64,000 nt of DNA from Viridibacillus sp050278625 (GTDB lineage Bacteria; Bacillota; Bacilli; Bacillales_A; Planococcaceae): contig NZ_JBNNTI010000018.1 in the NCBI RefSeq assembly GCF_050278625.1, positions 1 through 64,000 of the forward strand. Direction: 5' to 3'. How positions within the stretch are numbered: the first letter of the stretch is position 1; each line of letters opens with the position of its first letter. Both the position numbers and the translations under genes were made by a program. Below are positions 49,805 through 59,415 of the stretch, one piece after another. The notes beneath the pieces were generated by a model. That model did not search any database. It was not told where the DNA came from and saw only the letters and a list, made by a program, of their open reading frames with translations.

Positions 49805-51505
49805 TTGTTACGAGAGCTATCGATTAAAAACTTTGCAATTATTGAAGACTTAACAGTGGGTTTTGTTGAAGGGTTAACAGTTTTAACTGGTGAAACAGGT
49901 GCCGGAAAATCAATTATTATTGATGCAGTTCAGCTATTAGCTGGTGGTCGTGGTTCTCAGGAATTTATCCGACATGGTGCTAAAAAAGCCGAGCTTGAAG
50001 GGCTCTTTGCGATATCCTCTGAAAACCACTCTGCTTATCAAAAATGTGCAGAAGCTGGGATTGAAATTGAAGAAGGAATGGTTATTTTACGTCGAGATTT
50101 AAATGACAATGGGAAAAGTGTTTGTCGTGTTAATGGAAAACTCGTTCCTCTTTCATTATTGCGTGAAATAGGCGCAACATTAATCGATGTTCATGGTCAG
50201 CATGAAAGCCAAGAATTAATGGATGATAAGAGACATATTTCTTTATTGGATCAGTTTGCGGGTCCAGACATTGATTCATTGAAAGATCGTTATAGTGAAG
50301 AATACTCAGCTTATCGTGAACTGAAAAAGGAACTTGCTGCAATATCTCTCGGTGAACAGCAAGTAGCTCAAAAAATCGATCTTTTTTCATTTCAGATTAA
50401 AGAAATTGACGCTTGCCAATTTACAGCAGGAGAAGAAGAGGAATTAGCAGAAGAACGTCGTCGATTGATGAACTTCAATAAGATCTATGAACGGTCCAAT
50501 ACAGCGCATGAAGCCATTCTGGGTGAATCTAGAGGACTGGACTGGATTGGACAAGCTATGACCGATTTAGAAGAAGTTGCTACATTAGATGAAGGCTTTA
50601 GAGAGCATTCTGACAATGTATCAGCTGCCTTTTATTCTTTACAAGAAGCAGCATTTCAAATTAAAAACATACTAGATGACCTTGAGTTTAATCCGGAGCG
50701 TTTGAACGAAGTAGAGCAACGTTTAGCCTTAATCCAATCGATGAAGCGTAAATACGGTGCTACACTTGAGGACATTCTAACTTATCGTGAAAAAATTGGA
50801 GAAGAACTGGAATCTCTAATCAATCGCGATGAAAATATGCAAAAAAACGAACAACAATTAAATGAATTGAAAGAAAATTTACTGCAAACAGCAGAGAAAT
50901 TAACAGCTGTTCGTAAAAAAGCCGGTCGTAAACTTAGTGATGCCATTATGCAACAGCTACGTGCGTTATATATGGAAAAAGCAGACTTTAGTGTGCATTT
51001 TGAACCTCTAGCTGCAGATCAGTTTGATCATAATGGGTTAGATCGTATTGTATTTTATATTGCAACTAATGTTGGTGAACCACCAAAACCATTAACGAAA
51101 ATTGCTTCAGGCGGGGAATTATCCCGTATGATGCTAGCATTAAAAACCATCTTCTCTTCAACCAATGGTATTACATCAATAATTTTCGATGAAGTAGATA
51201 CAGGTGTCAGTGGACGTGTTGCTCAGGCAATTGCTGAAAAAATTTCAGCTATTTCGATGCATTCTCAAGTGCTCTGTATTTCGCACTTACCACAAGTTGC
51301 AGCGATGGCTGATCACCATTATTATATTAAAAAACATGAAGAAGCTTATCGAACAGTGACATCACTTACTGAAATTTTTGATAATGCGCGAATCGATGAA
51401 ATAAGCCGTATGATGTCTGGCGCAGAAGTGACAGAGTTAACATTCCAACATGCAAAAGAATTGGTGGAAATAGCTAATTGTCGCAAAGAAGCAATGACCA
51501 TTTAA
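49805..51505 (+). CDS. recN: DNA repair protein RecN
   Basis: SMC-like ATPase acting early at double-strand breaks. 566 residues: Walker A LTGETGAGKSIIIDAV near 28-43, long antiparallel coiled coil, signature IASGGELSRMMLALK and Walker B SIIFDEVDTGVSG near 455-470. TTG start at 49805 after GAGGTGAG; family starts at this point. Confidence 0.95.
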   Translation: MLRELSIKNFAIIEDLTVGFVEGLTVLTGETGAGKSIIIDAVQLLAGGRGSQEFIRHGAKKAELEGLFAISSENHSAYQKCAEAGIEIEEGMVILRRDLNDNGKSVCRVNGKLVPLSLLREIGATLIDVHGQHESQELMDDKRHISLLDQFAGPDIDSLKDRYSEEYSAYRELKKELAAISLGEQQVAQKIDLFSFQIKEIDACQFTAGEEEELAEERRRLMNFNKIYERSNTAHEAILGESRGLDWIGQAMTDLEEVATLDEGFREHSDNVSAAFYSLQEAAFQIKNILDDLEFNPERLNEVEQRLALIQSMKRKYGATLEDILTYREKIGEELESLINRDENMQKNEQQLNELKENLLQTAEKLTAVRKKAGRKLSDAIMQQLRALYMEKADFSVHFEPLAADQFDHNGLDRIVFYIATNVGEPPKPLTKIASGGELSRMMLALKTIFSSTNGITSIIFDEVDTGVSGRVAQAIAEKISAISMHSQVLCISHLPQVAAMADHHYYIKKHEEAYRTVTSLTEIFDNARIDEISRMMSGAEVTELTFQHAKELVEIANCRKEAMTI

Positions 51506-51511
51506 TTAGGA

Positions 51512-51550
51512 AACTGTCTGTCCCAACCAATTGGGCGGGCAGTTTTTTAC
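51512..51550 (+). terminator. terminator after recN
   Basis: AACTGTCTGTCC pairs with GGGCGGGCAGTT (mismatches and a G-T pair), followed by TTTT at 51543 onward. Confidence 0.75.
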
Positions 51551-51683
51551 ATATGTATTGTTTTTAAAAAAATTTCGATGTAAAACCTTCCACCTTCTCC
51601 AATCATCCAATTCACCTCAAATATTTACCGTACATAACATGCTAAAACAAAGCCATAGTAAAAGGACGATGAGGAGGTGAAAA

Positions 51684-52643
51684 ATGAAAAATCAAATGCG
51701 TTATGTCATGCAGTTTGTCGCATTGTTATTTGCCATTTTGCTACTACCATTTGGTGTTTCTGCCGAAAAAAGCTTAATTCCGATGGGACATTCAATAGGT
51801 GTGGAACTACAGCTTCAAAATGTCTATTTAACAAATGATGTGCTCCTGAAAAACGGTACTTGGTTGAAGGCTGGAGATACTATTCAGACGATCAATTCTC
51901 AACAAGTGAGAACGCTTGAAGAAGTAAAATCGCTATTTGTTAGTTCTTCAGGTAAATTAATGGATGTGAAGCTAAAACGTCAGCAAAAAACAGAACATAT
52001 TAAGATAAAGAAGGAAGAGCTTAAACCTATGTTATCCTTCTTTAGAGATCAAACTGACGGTATTGGTACATTAACCTTTATTGACCCAGAAACAAAGGAA
52101 TACGGAGCATTGGGTCATCAAATTATCGACTCTGTTGTTTCAGCACCACCTAAATTTTCGTCCGGATCAATTTTCTATGCATCCATCGAACAAATAAAAA
52201 AGAGTGTACCTGGTGAACCAGGTTATAAAATATCATCAATTGAACATAATGCTGGACAATTAGGTAGTATAGCCGAAAATAATGTGTACGGTATATTTGG
52301 AAAATGGTCGAATGCTTTAGAACAAGGTTTACCTAAACCTATGGAAATCATGCAACCTTCTGAAATAAAAGCTGGTAAGGCACAATTGCTCACGACTATT
52401 GAAGGTAAAAAAGTAGAGGCATTTGATGTGAAAATTACCAAAATAGATGACAAAACATTGCAATTTGAAGTGACAGATGCGCAGTTGAAAAAGAAAACAG
52501 GAGGCATCTTACAAGGTATGAGCGGAAGTCCGATTATACAAAACGGGCGATTTGTAGGAGCTGTCACACATATGTATATCGAAACTCCGGAAAAGGGAGC
52601 AGCTATACCTCTTACAGAGATGTTGAAAAAGCAACCATCTTAA
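51684..52643 (+). CDS. spoIVB: SpoIVB sporulation signalling serine protease
   Basis: Forespore protease (S55) secreted into the intermembrane space, where it cuts SpoIVFA to release pro-sigma-K processing. 319 residues, against about 425 in B. subtilis, with the shortening mainly before the PDZ domain. It has an N-terminal signal anchor (10-28), PDZ domain with GDTIQTINSQQVRTLEEVKS, and catalytic residues H145 (ALGHQII), Asp in EVTDAQL and Ser282 in GMSGSPIIQNGR. GAGGAGGTG precedes the ATG. Confidence 0.94.
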   Translation: MKNQMRYVMQFVALLFAILLLPFGVSAEKSLIPMGHSIGVELQLQNVYLTNDVLLKNGTWLKAGDTIQTINSQQVRTLEEVKSLFVSSSGKLMDVKLKRQQKTEHIKIKKEELKPMLSFFRDQTDGIGTLTFIDPETKEYGALGHQIIDSVVSAPPKFSSGSIFYASIEQIKKSVPGEPGYKISSIEHNAGQLGSIAENNVYGIFGKWSNALEQGLPKPMEIMQPSEIKAGKAQLLTTIEGKKVEAFDVKITKIDDKTLQFEVTDAQLKKKTGGILQGMSGSPIIQNGRFVGAVTHMYIETPEKGAAIPLTEMLKKQPS

Positions 52644-52674
52644 AGAAAGTGCTTTTATAAATCCATAAAAATAC

Positions 52675-52709
52675 GCTGCACCGGGGAAGGTGGTGCAGCA
52701 ATTTTTTAT
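52675..52709 (+). terminator. terminator after spoIVB
   Basis: GCTGCACC (52675-52682) pairs with GGTGCAGC (52692-52699), followed by AATTTTTT. Confidence 0.85.
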
Positions 52710-52821
52710 AGAAATTTTTATATTGAAAAGAATATGTGATAAAAAGCATTCTTTTTCACTGTTACTTTTGTTACAATAAAAGTGACAAATAATCGACAAA
52801 TTGTTTAGTATGAATGAATAC

Positions 52822-52899
52822 TGTCGAAATACATAGTATCTCTATGTCTACATACTTATTTTTTTAAGAATAAAAGGTATTCATGCAAAAAAGTCGAAT
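52822..52899 (+). promoter_or_regulatory. spo0A control region: 0A boxes and sigma-H promoter
   Basis: A perfect 0A box TGTCGAA lies at 52822-52828; a reverse partial copy (TCGACAA) is near 52790. A sigma-H-like promoter follows: AGGTATT (52875-52881), 11 bases, GTCGAAT (52893-52899), matching AGGAwwT and GnnGAAT. The arrangement mirrors the sporulation-specific Ps promoter of B. subtilis spo0A, allowing autoregulation. Confidence 0.6.
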
Positions 52900-52993
52900 T
52901 ATCCACTTTGTATCAAAAACGAGTTTACTTTAATTCATCTTGTCGGTTTTGATCGTGTTTAACGGAAGCGCAAGCACAAAGGAGGAAATAATA

Positions 52994-53785
52994 ATGCGAA
53001 AAGTAAAAGTTGCAATTGCAGATGATAATCGGGAGTTAGTTCGTACATTAGAGATGTATCTACAAAATAACCCAGAAATTGAAGTCATCGGAACAGCCCC
53101 TAACGGCAAACTTTGTTTGAAAATGTTAGAGGAACAAGTACCGGATGTTCTATTATTAGATATTATCATGCCTCACCTGGATGGTTTAGCGGTTTTGGAA
53201 GTTATGCATGAAAACGAAATTTATAATAATGTTCAAGTCATTATGTTAACTGCATTCGGACAAGAGGATGTTATGAAACAAGCGGTGGACTTAGGTGCTT
53301 CTTATTTCATGTTAAAACCTTTTGAATTTGATCGTCTTGTTTCAAAAGTTTTACAATGCGCGGGTCATAAAACAGAAAAAACAAAACGTGTAAGCGTGCT
53401 GCAAGGGTCACAACCACAACAAATGGATCAACGTCAACTTGATGCAACGATTACAGGTATTATAAAAGAAATTGGTGTGCCAGCTCATATCAAAGGCTAT
53501 GCATATTTACGAGAAGCTATTCAAATGGTATATATGGATGTCGAGTTACTAGGTTCAATCACTAAGATTTTATATCCAGATATAGCGAAAAAATTTGATA
53601 CAACGTCATCACGCGTAGAGCGTGCAATTCGTCATGCCATTGAGGTCGCTTGGAACCGAGGAAACTATGAATCTATTTCCAAAATGTTCGGTTATACTGT
53701 CCATCACTTAAAGAGCAAACCAACTAATAGCGAATTCATCGCCATGATTGCCGATAAAATTCGTATTGAAATGGTTGCTAGTTGA
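52994..53785 (+). CDS. spo0A: sporulation master regulator Spo0A
   Basis: Response regulator at the end of the phosphorelay. 263 residues: receiver domain with D10, D11, phosphorylated D56 (LLLDIIMPHLDG) and K108 (MLKPFEF), then the Spo0A DNA-binding domain, with TSSRVERAIRHAIEVAWNRG as recognition helix region. AAAGGAGGAAATAATA lies before ATG 52994; a longer frame from 52940 lacks support. All key residues are present, so the protein should be functional. Confidence 0.97.
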   Translation: MRKVKVAIADDNRELVRTLEMYLQNNPEIEVIGTAPNGKLCLKMLEEQVPDVLLLDIIMPHLDGLAVLEVMHENEIYNNVQVIMLTAFGQEDVMKQAVDLGASYFMLKPFEFDRLVSKVLQCAGHKTEKTKRVSVLQGSQPQQMDQRQLDATITGIIKEIGVPAHIKGYAYLREAIQMVYMDVELLGSITKILYPDIAKKFDTTSSRVERAIRHAIEVAWNRGNYESISKMFGYTVHHLKSKPTNSEFIAMIADKIRIEMVAS

Positions 53786-54629
53786 AAGGGTTAGGACATT
53801 GATAAATCTGGGTCATAAGGTAGTTGTCAGTTGTCACTGCAAAATTATTTACAGATAACCTATAATTAACTGAATATAAGCGTGTAAATACTAGCGCACT
53901 TTCATTTATTGAGTTTACAAAAATTCGATTAAGTTGGAGGTGTGTTTTTTGCATTCAAAAGAGAGGCGGATTACAGAATTCGATTTACAATTAGATAATT
54001 TTACATTACGATGCTAAACCTTTATTAGCATAGACATTAAATTGCTTGAGTAGATATTAACATTATTCGTCAACTATCTAAAATAGGAGTTGGAAATTGT
54101 GGATGTTGAAAAGGTTAAATCATTATCATTACATATAAGGCAGTGCATCAAGTGTTTGAGGAATTAGAGGGGAAATGATTTTACAGGGAATGTTAGCTAT
54201 AATCAGGTGATTATAGGTAATATATAATGGAATTGAAAGTGCTATCCTACTAGGAAAATGTATTAAAAAACAAGTTCATCCAGACGTGGAAATCTGATGT
54301 GACTTCTTTTAATAGAAAAATTATTGGATACATAGTATTATTTTGTAAATTGATACGCTAATATTCTAAAAACATGATACTATAACACTATATATGTTTG
54401 GTGTTATAAAATACCTAAATAGTTACTGATCCACCTTCGCAACTTCGATTTAGTATAAATCTATAGAGGATCTATTTATTTTATTGATATAATAAATAGA
54501 AAGATAGGGTCTATTTCTCTAGTACTTTATAAAGAATCTTACGAAAGTATGCCTATTTAATAATATTTATGTTATCAAAGTCCGTTTTTAGAGCGGTTTT
54601 TTGGCGTTGTTCTGTAAAAAAACAATATG
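53786..54629. other. gene-poor region with decayed coding traces
   Basis: About 840 bases without an intact gene. TTG at 53949 after GGAGG opens a 22-codon frame (MHSKERRITEFDLQLDNFTL). Further right, short protein-like pieces in different frames (HQVFEELEGK near 54150; IESAILLGKCIKKQVHPDVE near 54235-54295) suggest a lost gene of unknown family. B. subtilis has yqiG here; no resemblance to it was seen. Confidence 0.4.
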
Positions 54630-54665
54630 AAAACGATAATAAGTATAGATATATATTATCGTTTT
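54630..54665 (+). promoter_or_regulatory. perfect hairpin directly before the DUF342 gene RBS
   Basis: AAAACGATAATA (54630-54641) pairs perfectly with TATTATCGTTTT (54654-54665) around a 12-nt loop. The right arm ends two bases before the RBS GAAGGACGGGG. It may be a leftover terminator of the lost upstream gene or a structure controlling translation. Confidence 0.55.
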
Positions 54666-54683
54666 GAAGGACGGGGAAAAAAT

Positions 54684-56258
54684 GTGTTAATTTTTGAAAA
54701 TGATTATATTTTTTTAAAAGAAGAAAATGAAAAAGTATATTTAAAGACAGTGGGGGAAGGATTTCCTCTAAAAGAATTCGACAGTATTTTGAAGAAATAT
54801 CCACGTATTAAACTGTCGAGCTTTGCTATTTTAAGAAAAGTCACTGCAACAGTGACAGAACAATTTGAGGAAATTGGTAATTGGTTGCCGCCTATTGAAA
54901 TTGTAACTTCTCGGGATCGTATGACAGCAACCATGTATGTCCATGAAGATCCAGCAACAGTCTTTAAAGATGGTACTAAAATGCAGGAACAAATTAAAGA
55001 ATTTGCTAATAATATGGGAATAGTGCATGGTTTTGTAGATTTAACTCTAGATAAAGTTTTATCAGGAAAACCAACTGTAGTTGCAATTGGGACACCAGCT
55101 AAACCAGGAAAAAACGCAAAAATTACATATATAGAACAGCCAGAGAGAAAACCATCAATCCGCGAAGATGGGAAAGCGGATTATTTTGATATGAATTTTA
55201 TCTCTGAAATAGAAGCTCATGAATGGTTAGGAGAGAAAATTCCCGCAGATTTAGGCGAACAAGGAAAGAATGTGTTTGGCGAAAGCATTCCTGCATTACC
55301 AGGTAAAGACGCTCCGATAAAATATGATCAGAAAACTGTGTATGAAAAAGTTGATGAGGACGGAAAAGTGACAATCTATGCAACTGAGGGTGGGGTTTTG
55401 GATGATTCAGATGGATTCATGTCAGTTCAAAAACATCTACCGGTTCCAAAGGATGTTGGAGTTGGAACAGGAAATTTAAATTTCGATGGATCTATTAGCA
55501 TTAGAGGTACGGTACTTTCTGGCTATTCTGTAGTAGCAACAGGTGATATTTCAATTGATGGTCCTGAAGGCGTTACAAGTCCGAAATTAATCGAATCTTT
55601 ATATGGTGATGTGTATATTCGTGGCGGTATTTTTGGTAACGGTGAATCTGTAGTGCGCGCAGGTGGAAATATCTTTGTTAAACATACAAATGAGAGTACG
55701 TTAATTGCAAAAGGTGATATACATATTGGATCATACGCTCTTGGATCCAATTTAAAAGCGAGTAGTATACTAGTTAATGAGTACAAAGGTAAAATTATTG
55801 GTGGGCGTGCAGAAGCGACTAATACTATTACTACTGCTATTTCTGGCAATCGTTTAGAGCGTAAAACAGAATTAGTTATTACAATGCCGGACCGAAAAGA
55901 AAGTATGCAAATAGTGAAAGAAAAAGCTGAAGAGATGAAAGTTTTAGAAGCGAATATTTTAAATATTAAAGCTCGCATCACGCCATTGTTAGATTTCGTA
56001 GATAAGATGAATGGTGCGCAGCGAAAAGCGTTTGAGGATTCAAAAGTACAGTTGCAAGAAAAAGAAAACGAGTTAACTAAGATTGATAAAGAGGTGCAAA
56101 CTATTTTACAATCATTAAAAAGTATGGGAACGGAAAAGATTCAAGTTACAAAAGAAGCTTATCCTGGAACATTTATTCAACTTGGTAAAAAATCAACGAC
56201 TTTAAATACACAAACTTGTGGTAATTTTAAATTAGAGCAAGGCGAAATCAATGCCTAG
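54684..56258 (+). CDS. FapA/DUF342 family polymer-forming-like protein
   Basis: A 524-residue protein of the DUF342 (FapA) family: N-terminal domain, a long beta-helix region with repeated VVATGDISIDG, GDVYIRGGIFGN and AGGNIFVKH turns (about 270-390), and a C-terminal coiled coil (about 410-490). Family members are linked to cell surface or flagellar assembly in Firmicutes; role here unknown. GTG at 54684 is preferred over the ATG at 54627 because GGACGGGG lies directly upstream and the longer start would translate through a hairpin. It overlaps the next gene by 8 bases. Confidence 0.85.
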   Translation: MLIFENDYIFLKEENEKVYLKTVGEGFPLKEFDSILKKYPRIKLSSFAILRKVTATVTEQFEEIGNWLPPIEIVTSRDRMTATMYVHEDPATVFKDGTKMQEQIKEFANNMGIVHGFVDLTLDKVLSGKPTVVAIGTPAKPGKNAKITYIEQPERKPSIREDGKADYFDMNFISEIEAHEWLGEKIPADLGEQGKNVFGESIPALPGKDAPIKYDQKTVYEKVDEDGKVTIYATEGGVLDDSDGFMSVQKHLPVPKDVGVGTGNLNFDGSISIRGTVLSGYSVVATGDISIDGPEGVTSPKLIESLYGDVYIRGGIFGNGESVVRAGGNIFVKHTNESTLIAKGDIHIGSYALGSNLKASSILVNEYKGKIIGGRAEATNTITTAISGNRLERKTELVITMPDRKESMQIVKEKAEEMKVLEANILNIKARITPLLDFVDKMNGAQRKAFEDSKVQLQEKENELTKIDKEVQTILQSLKSMGTEKIQVTKEAYPGTFIQLGKKSTTLNTQTCGNFKLEQGEINA

Positions 56259-56982
56259 ACCCCTAGTGTTTGCACATCGAGGCGCTTCTGCTTGCGAGAT
56301 GGAAAATACACTCAAAGCATTCAATAAGGCTATTGAGTTGAATGCAGATGGTATTGAGTTAGATTTGCAAATTACAAGGGATGATGTTCCTGTTGTGACG
56401 CACGATTTAGATTTACGTCGAGTGACAGGAAAACGCAGTTTAGTAACAAATGTTTCTTTAGCAGAAATAAAAAGACTGCGAGTAGGTAGACCTTTTACAC
56501 GTAGATACTCAGGTCAGGAAATGATGACATTAGATGAACTGATCGCATGGGTAGAAAAAAATCCAATCGCGTTAAATATCGAATTAAAAGAATCCTTTAT
56601 CGACAATCCTTTTGTGCTAGAAATTGTGATAAAGAAATGTGCCCACCTACCAAATGTGCATTTTTCATCTTTTTTCTTGGAAGTTCTAGAACAAGCAAAA
56701 AAAGTGAACAAACATATTGAAACAGCACTAATTGCCACAAGAAAGTTAAATTGGCATCAGCTAAAAAACCTTCCATATATAGATGCTATTCATGCCAACA
56801 AATCACGCTATTATAGACCTGATTATTTGGCTGCTTGTCTATTAGCTAAAAAAAAGTGCCGTTTCTACAATATTACGGGTGATGAAGAATTTTTGAAAAA
56901 TCCACATAAAGTTGTTGTTGGCTGGATTACGGATTTTCCTGAAAGAGTACGAGGAGTACAAAAAAAGAACGCTGACCATTAA
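56251..56982 (+). CDS. yqiK: glycerophosphodiester phosphodiesterase (YqiK position)
   Basis: Cytoplasmic GDPD-fold enzyme cleaving glycerophosphodiesters to glycerol 3-phosphate and an alcohol. 243 residues. Catalytic residues appear in AHRGASACEMENTLKAF (HR and E-N), GIELDLQITRDDVPVVTHD (ExD...H), and LNIELKES. No signal peptide. Coupled to the DUF342 gene by an 8-base overlap; its stop codon lies inside the shared terminator. Confidence 0.92.
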   Translation: MPRPLVFAHRGASACEMENTLKAFNKAIELNADGIELDLQITRDDVPVVTHDLDLRRVTGKRSLVTNVSLAEIKRLRVGRPFTRRYSGQEMMTLDELIAWVEKNPIALNIELKESFIDNPFVLEIVIKKCAHLPNVHFSSFFLEVLEQAKKVNKHIETALIATRKLNWHQLKNLPYIDAIHANKSRYYRPDYLAACLLAKKKCRFYNITGDEEFLKNPHKVVVGWITDFPERVRGVQKKNADH

Positions 56983-56998
56983 CGGTCAGCGTTCTTTT
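56964..56998. terminator. bidirectional terminator overlapping both stop codons
   Basis: AAAAGAACGCTGACC (56964-56978) pairs perfectly with GGTCAGCGTTCTTTT (56984-56998) around ATTAAC. The two convergent genes overlap by 4 bases in its loop. Confidence 0.9.
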
Positions 56999-57230
56999 GG
57001 TTTGCAAATTTAGCTGAAACTTTTCCTTTTTTTCGATCGCGATGCAATAGAAAACCTGCAAAAAAGCCGAATCCAATGACAAAAAGGACAATGCCAATGA
57101 TGAATTGCAACCAAAGAAATGGTATTGGATCCACAAGCTTAGCAAATAATGTGTCGCGCATTAATTTAATTCCACCTGCAGCCATTAAACCAGGTATAAG
57201 TAATACGATAAACGCTGCAAAACGTGCCAT
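56979..57230 (-). CDS. yqzF: DUF2627 membrane protein (YqzF)
   Basis: 83 residues with two transmembrane helices (FAAFIVLLIPGLMAAGGIKL and FLWLQFIIGIVLFVIGFGFF) and a basic tail. ATG at 57230 after AGGAGTG. In B. subtilis yqzF also sits between yqiK and the following operon. Function unknown. Confidence 0.85.
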   Translation of the reverse strand: MARFAAFIVLLIPGLMAAGGIKLMRDTLFAKLVDPIPFLWLQFIIGIVLFVIGFGFFAGFLLHRDRKKGKVSAKFANQKNADR

Positions 57231-57325
57231 ATACTTTCACTCCTCTAATCTATACTCATTTTTACCTGTTGGAGAAGCGTTGTCAAGGAAAGAAAGTTCA
57301 GATATGATGAACTTACATAGAATTA

Positions 57326-57339
57326 TGCAATAAATTGCA
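57326..57339 (+). promoter_or_regulatory. TGCA-N6-TGCA motif upstream of bkdR (candidate BkdR site)
   Basis: TGCAATAAATTGCA lies 28 bases before the bkdR start. The same TGCA-N6-TGCA pattern recurs three times before the sigma-54 promoter at 59.5 kb, suggesting autoregulation. Confidence 0.5.
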
Positions 57340-57366
57340 CGATATTGTGAAAGGAAGTGAAGTTCC

Positions 57367-59415
57367 TTGCAAAGTATACTAATTATAGGTGCCGGTGCTG
57401 GCGGAACAGCTATACTACAACTATTATCCAACTCAGAACAACTTCGCACGGTTGCGATTGTAGATATACGTAAGGATGCACCAGGAATTGTGCTAGCTAA
57501 AGAGGCTGGTATTGCTACGGAGCAGGATTGGCGAACCATTTTAACAGATAAGATTGATATGGTGGTTGATGTCACAGGGGAGCCTGCTGTATTTGAAGAA
57601 CTGCTTCTGGTATTGCCGAAACGTACAGCACTTATTCCTGGAGCTATTGCTTACTTAATTGTACAATTGTTGAATGAAAAAGATTTTTACATAAATAAAA
57701 CCCAACATGCGGCATATAAACAGCAAATCATCTTCAATTCAATAGAAGAGGGTATGATTGGCATCGACCCACAAGGTCAAATTATCTTCTTTAATAGAAG
57801 TGCTGCACGTATGACGGAAGTTACTGTCAAACAAGCGATAGGTAAACATATTAACGATATTATTATTGATAGTGCTCTACCACGTGTATTTGAGACAGGA
57901 CTAGCAGAAATCAATCAAGAACTGAAATTGTCTAATGAAAAGAAAATTGTCACTTCACGATTTCCAATGATTGATGGTAATGGCAATCGAATTGGCGCAT
58001 TTTCCGTATTCAAAGATATATCAGAGGTCGTCAATTTAGCAGAAGAAATAACAAATTTAAAAGAAATTCAAATGATGTTAGAGGCGATTATTCAATCAAG
58101 CGATGATGCTATTTCTGTAGTGGATGAGGAAGGTAGAGGGATACTCGTTAACCCAGCATATACTAGAATTACAGGATTAAAACCGGAAGAAATATTAGGG
58201 AAACCTGCAACGATAGATATTTCTGAAGGTGAGAGTATGCATTTAAAAGTTTTGCAAACGAAAAAGCCCATTCGCGGTGTGAACATGCGATTAGGTCCTA
58301 ACAAACGTGAAGTCATTGTAAATGTTGCACCTGTTGTTGTAAATGATAGCTTAAAAGGAAGTGTAGGTGTAATTCATGATATGACGGAAATGCGGTCTTT
58401 AACGAAAGAGTTAGACCGAGCGCGCACGATTATTCGAAAGCTAGAATCTAAATATACATTTGAAGATATTATCGGTGATTCTGAGGAAATGCGCATTTCC
58501 GTTGAACAAGCAAAACTAGCTGCAAAAACACCTGTTACAGTATTTTTACGCGGAGAGTCAGGTACAGGTAAAGAGTTGTTTGCTCATGCCATTCATTCTG
58601 CGAGTGATCGTATTTACAATAAATTCATACGGGTAAACTGTGCTGCAATTGCTGAGCATTTGCTAGAAAGTGAATTATTTGGTTATGAAGAAGGAGCCTT
58701 TACGGGAGCGAAGCGTGGAGGTAAGCGTGGACTATTTGAAGAAGCAGATCTAGGAAGTATCTTTCTAGATGAAATTGGAGAAATGTCCTTAAGTACGCAG
58801 GCTAAACTATTGAGAATTTTTCAAGAGGGTGAAATTGTTAGAGTTGGTGGAACGAAGCCGATTTCGATAAATGTACGTATCATAGCCGCTACGAATGTGA
58901 ATATGGAAAAAGCGTTGACAGATGGTACTTTCCGAGAGGATTTATACTATCGATTAAATCGGATGCCCATTCATATAGCACCGCTACGTCAACGAAAAGA
59001 AGATATACCGCCTTTAGTAGATCGTCTTCTTGTTAAATTAAATCAAGAATATGGACGTAATATTCATAAAGTAACTTCAAACGCTTTAATGCTATTAATA
59101 GGGCATGATTGGCCAGGGAATGTACGAGAACTTGAAAACGTTTTAAGTCGTGCAATGATTTTCATGCAATCAAACGAAATTGTTTTAGAGGAAAGACATT
59201 TACCTAAAACACTTTTCCATTCCTTGCATCAGGAAATTATCGTTGAAAAACCTTTTTATGAAGGAACTCTCGCGGAGCAGCTCGAAAAAACGGAGAAACA
59301 AATATTGCAACAAGCATTAATAGAAAGCCAAAACAACAAAATGCGAGTTGCAAAAAAATTAGGGATATCTATCCGTAGTTTGTATTATAAATTAGAAAAA
59401 TACAATCTTGCATAA
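57367..59415 (+). CDS. bkdR: sigma-54-dependent transcriptional activator BkdR
   Basis: Activator of the branched-chain keto acid operon. 682 residues: N-terminal Rossmann-like segment (IGAGAGGTAILQLL), two PAS domains (about 115-220 and 235-345), AAA+ domain with Walker A GESGTGKE (396-403), the sigma-54 contact loop GAFTGA, Walker B GSIFLDEIGEMSL, and a Fis-type HTH at the C-terminus (MRVAKKLGISIRSLYYKLEK). TTG start at 57367 with AAGGAAG upstream. Its gene directly precedes the -24/-12 promoter it should act on. Confidence 0.95.
   Translation: MQSILIIGAGAGGTAILQLLSNSEQLRTVAIVDIRKDAPGIVLAKEAGIATEQDWRTILTDKIDMVVDVTGEPAVFEELLLVLPKRTALIPGAIAYLIVQLLNEKDFYINKTQHAAYKQQIIFNSIEEGMIGIDPQGQIIFFNRSAARMTEVTVKQAIGKHINDIIIDSALPRVFETGLAEINQELKLSNEKKIVTSRFPMIDGNGNRIGAFSVFKDISEVVNLAEEITNLKEIQMMLEAIIQSSDDAISVVDEEGRGILVNPAYTRITGLKPEEILGKPATIDISEGESMHLKVLQTKKPIRGVNMRLGPNKREVIVNVAPVVVNDSLKGSVGVIHDMTEMRSLTKELDRARTIIRKLESKYTFEDIIGDSEEMRISVEQAKLAAKTPVTVFLRGESGTGKELFAHAIHSASDRIYNKFIRVNCAAIAEHLLESELFGYEEGAFTGAKRGGKRGLFEEADLGSIFLDEIGEMSLSTQAKLLRIFQEGEIVRVGGTKPISINVRIIAATNVNMEKALTDGTFREDLYYRLNRMPIHIAPLRQRKEDIPPLVDRLLVKLNQEYGRNIHKVTSNALMLLIGHDWPGNVRELENVLSRAMIFMQSNEIVLEERHLPKTLFHSLHQEIIVEKPFYEGTLAEQLEKTEKQILQQALIESQNNKMRVAKKLGISIRSLYYKLEKYNLA

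Noticed and set aside
55523..55981. 152-codon antisense frame inside the DUF342 gene
   Set aside because: Codon structure and family motifs support the plus strand; the antisense frame is a by-product of the repeated beta-helix codons.
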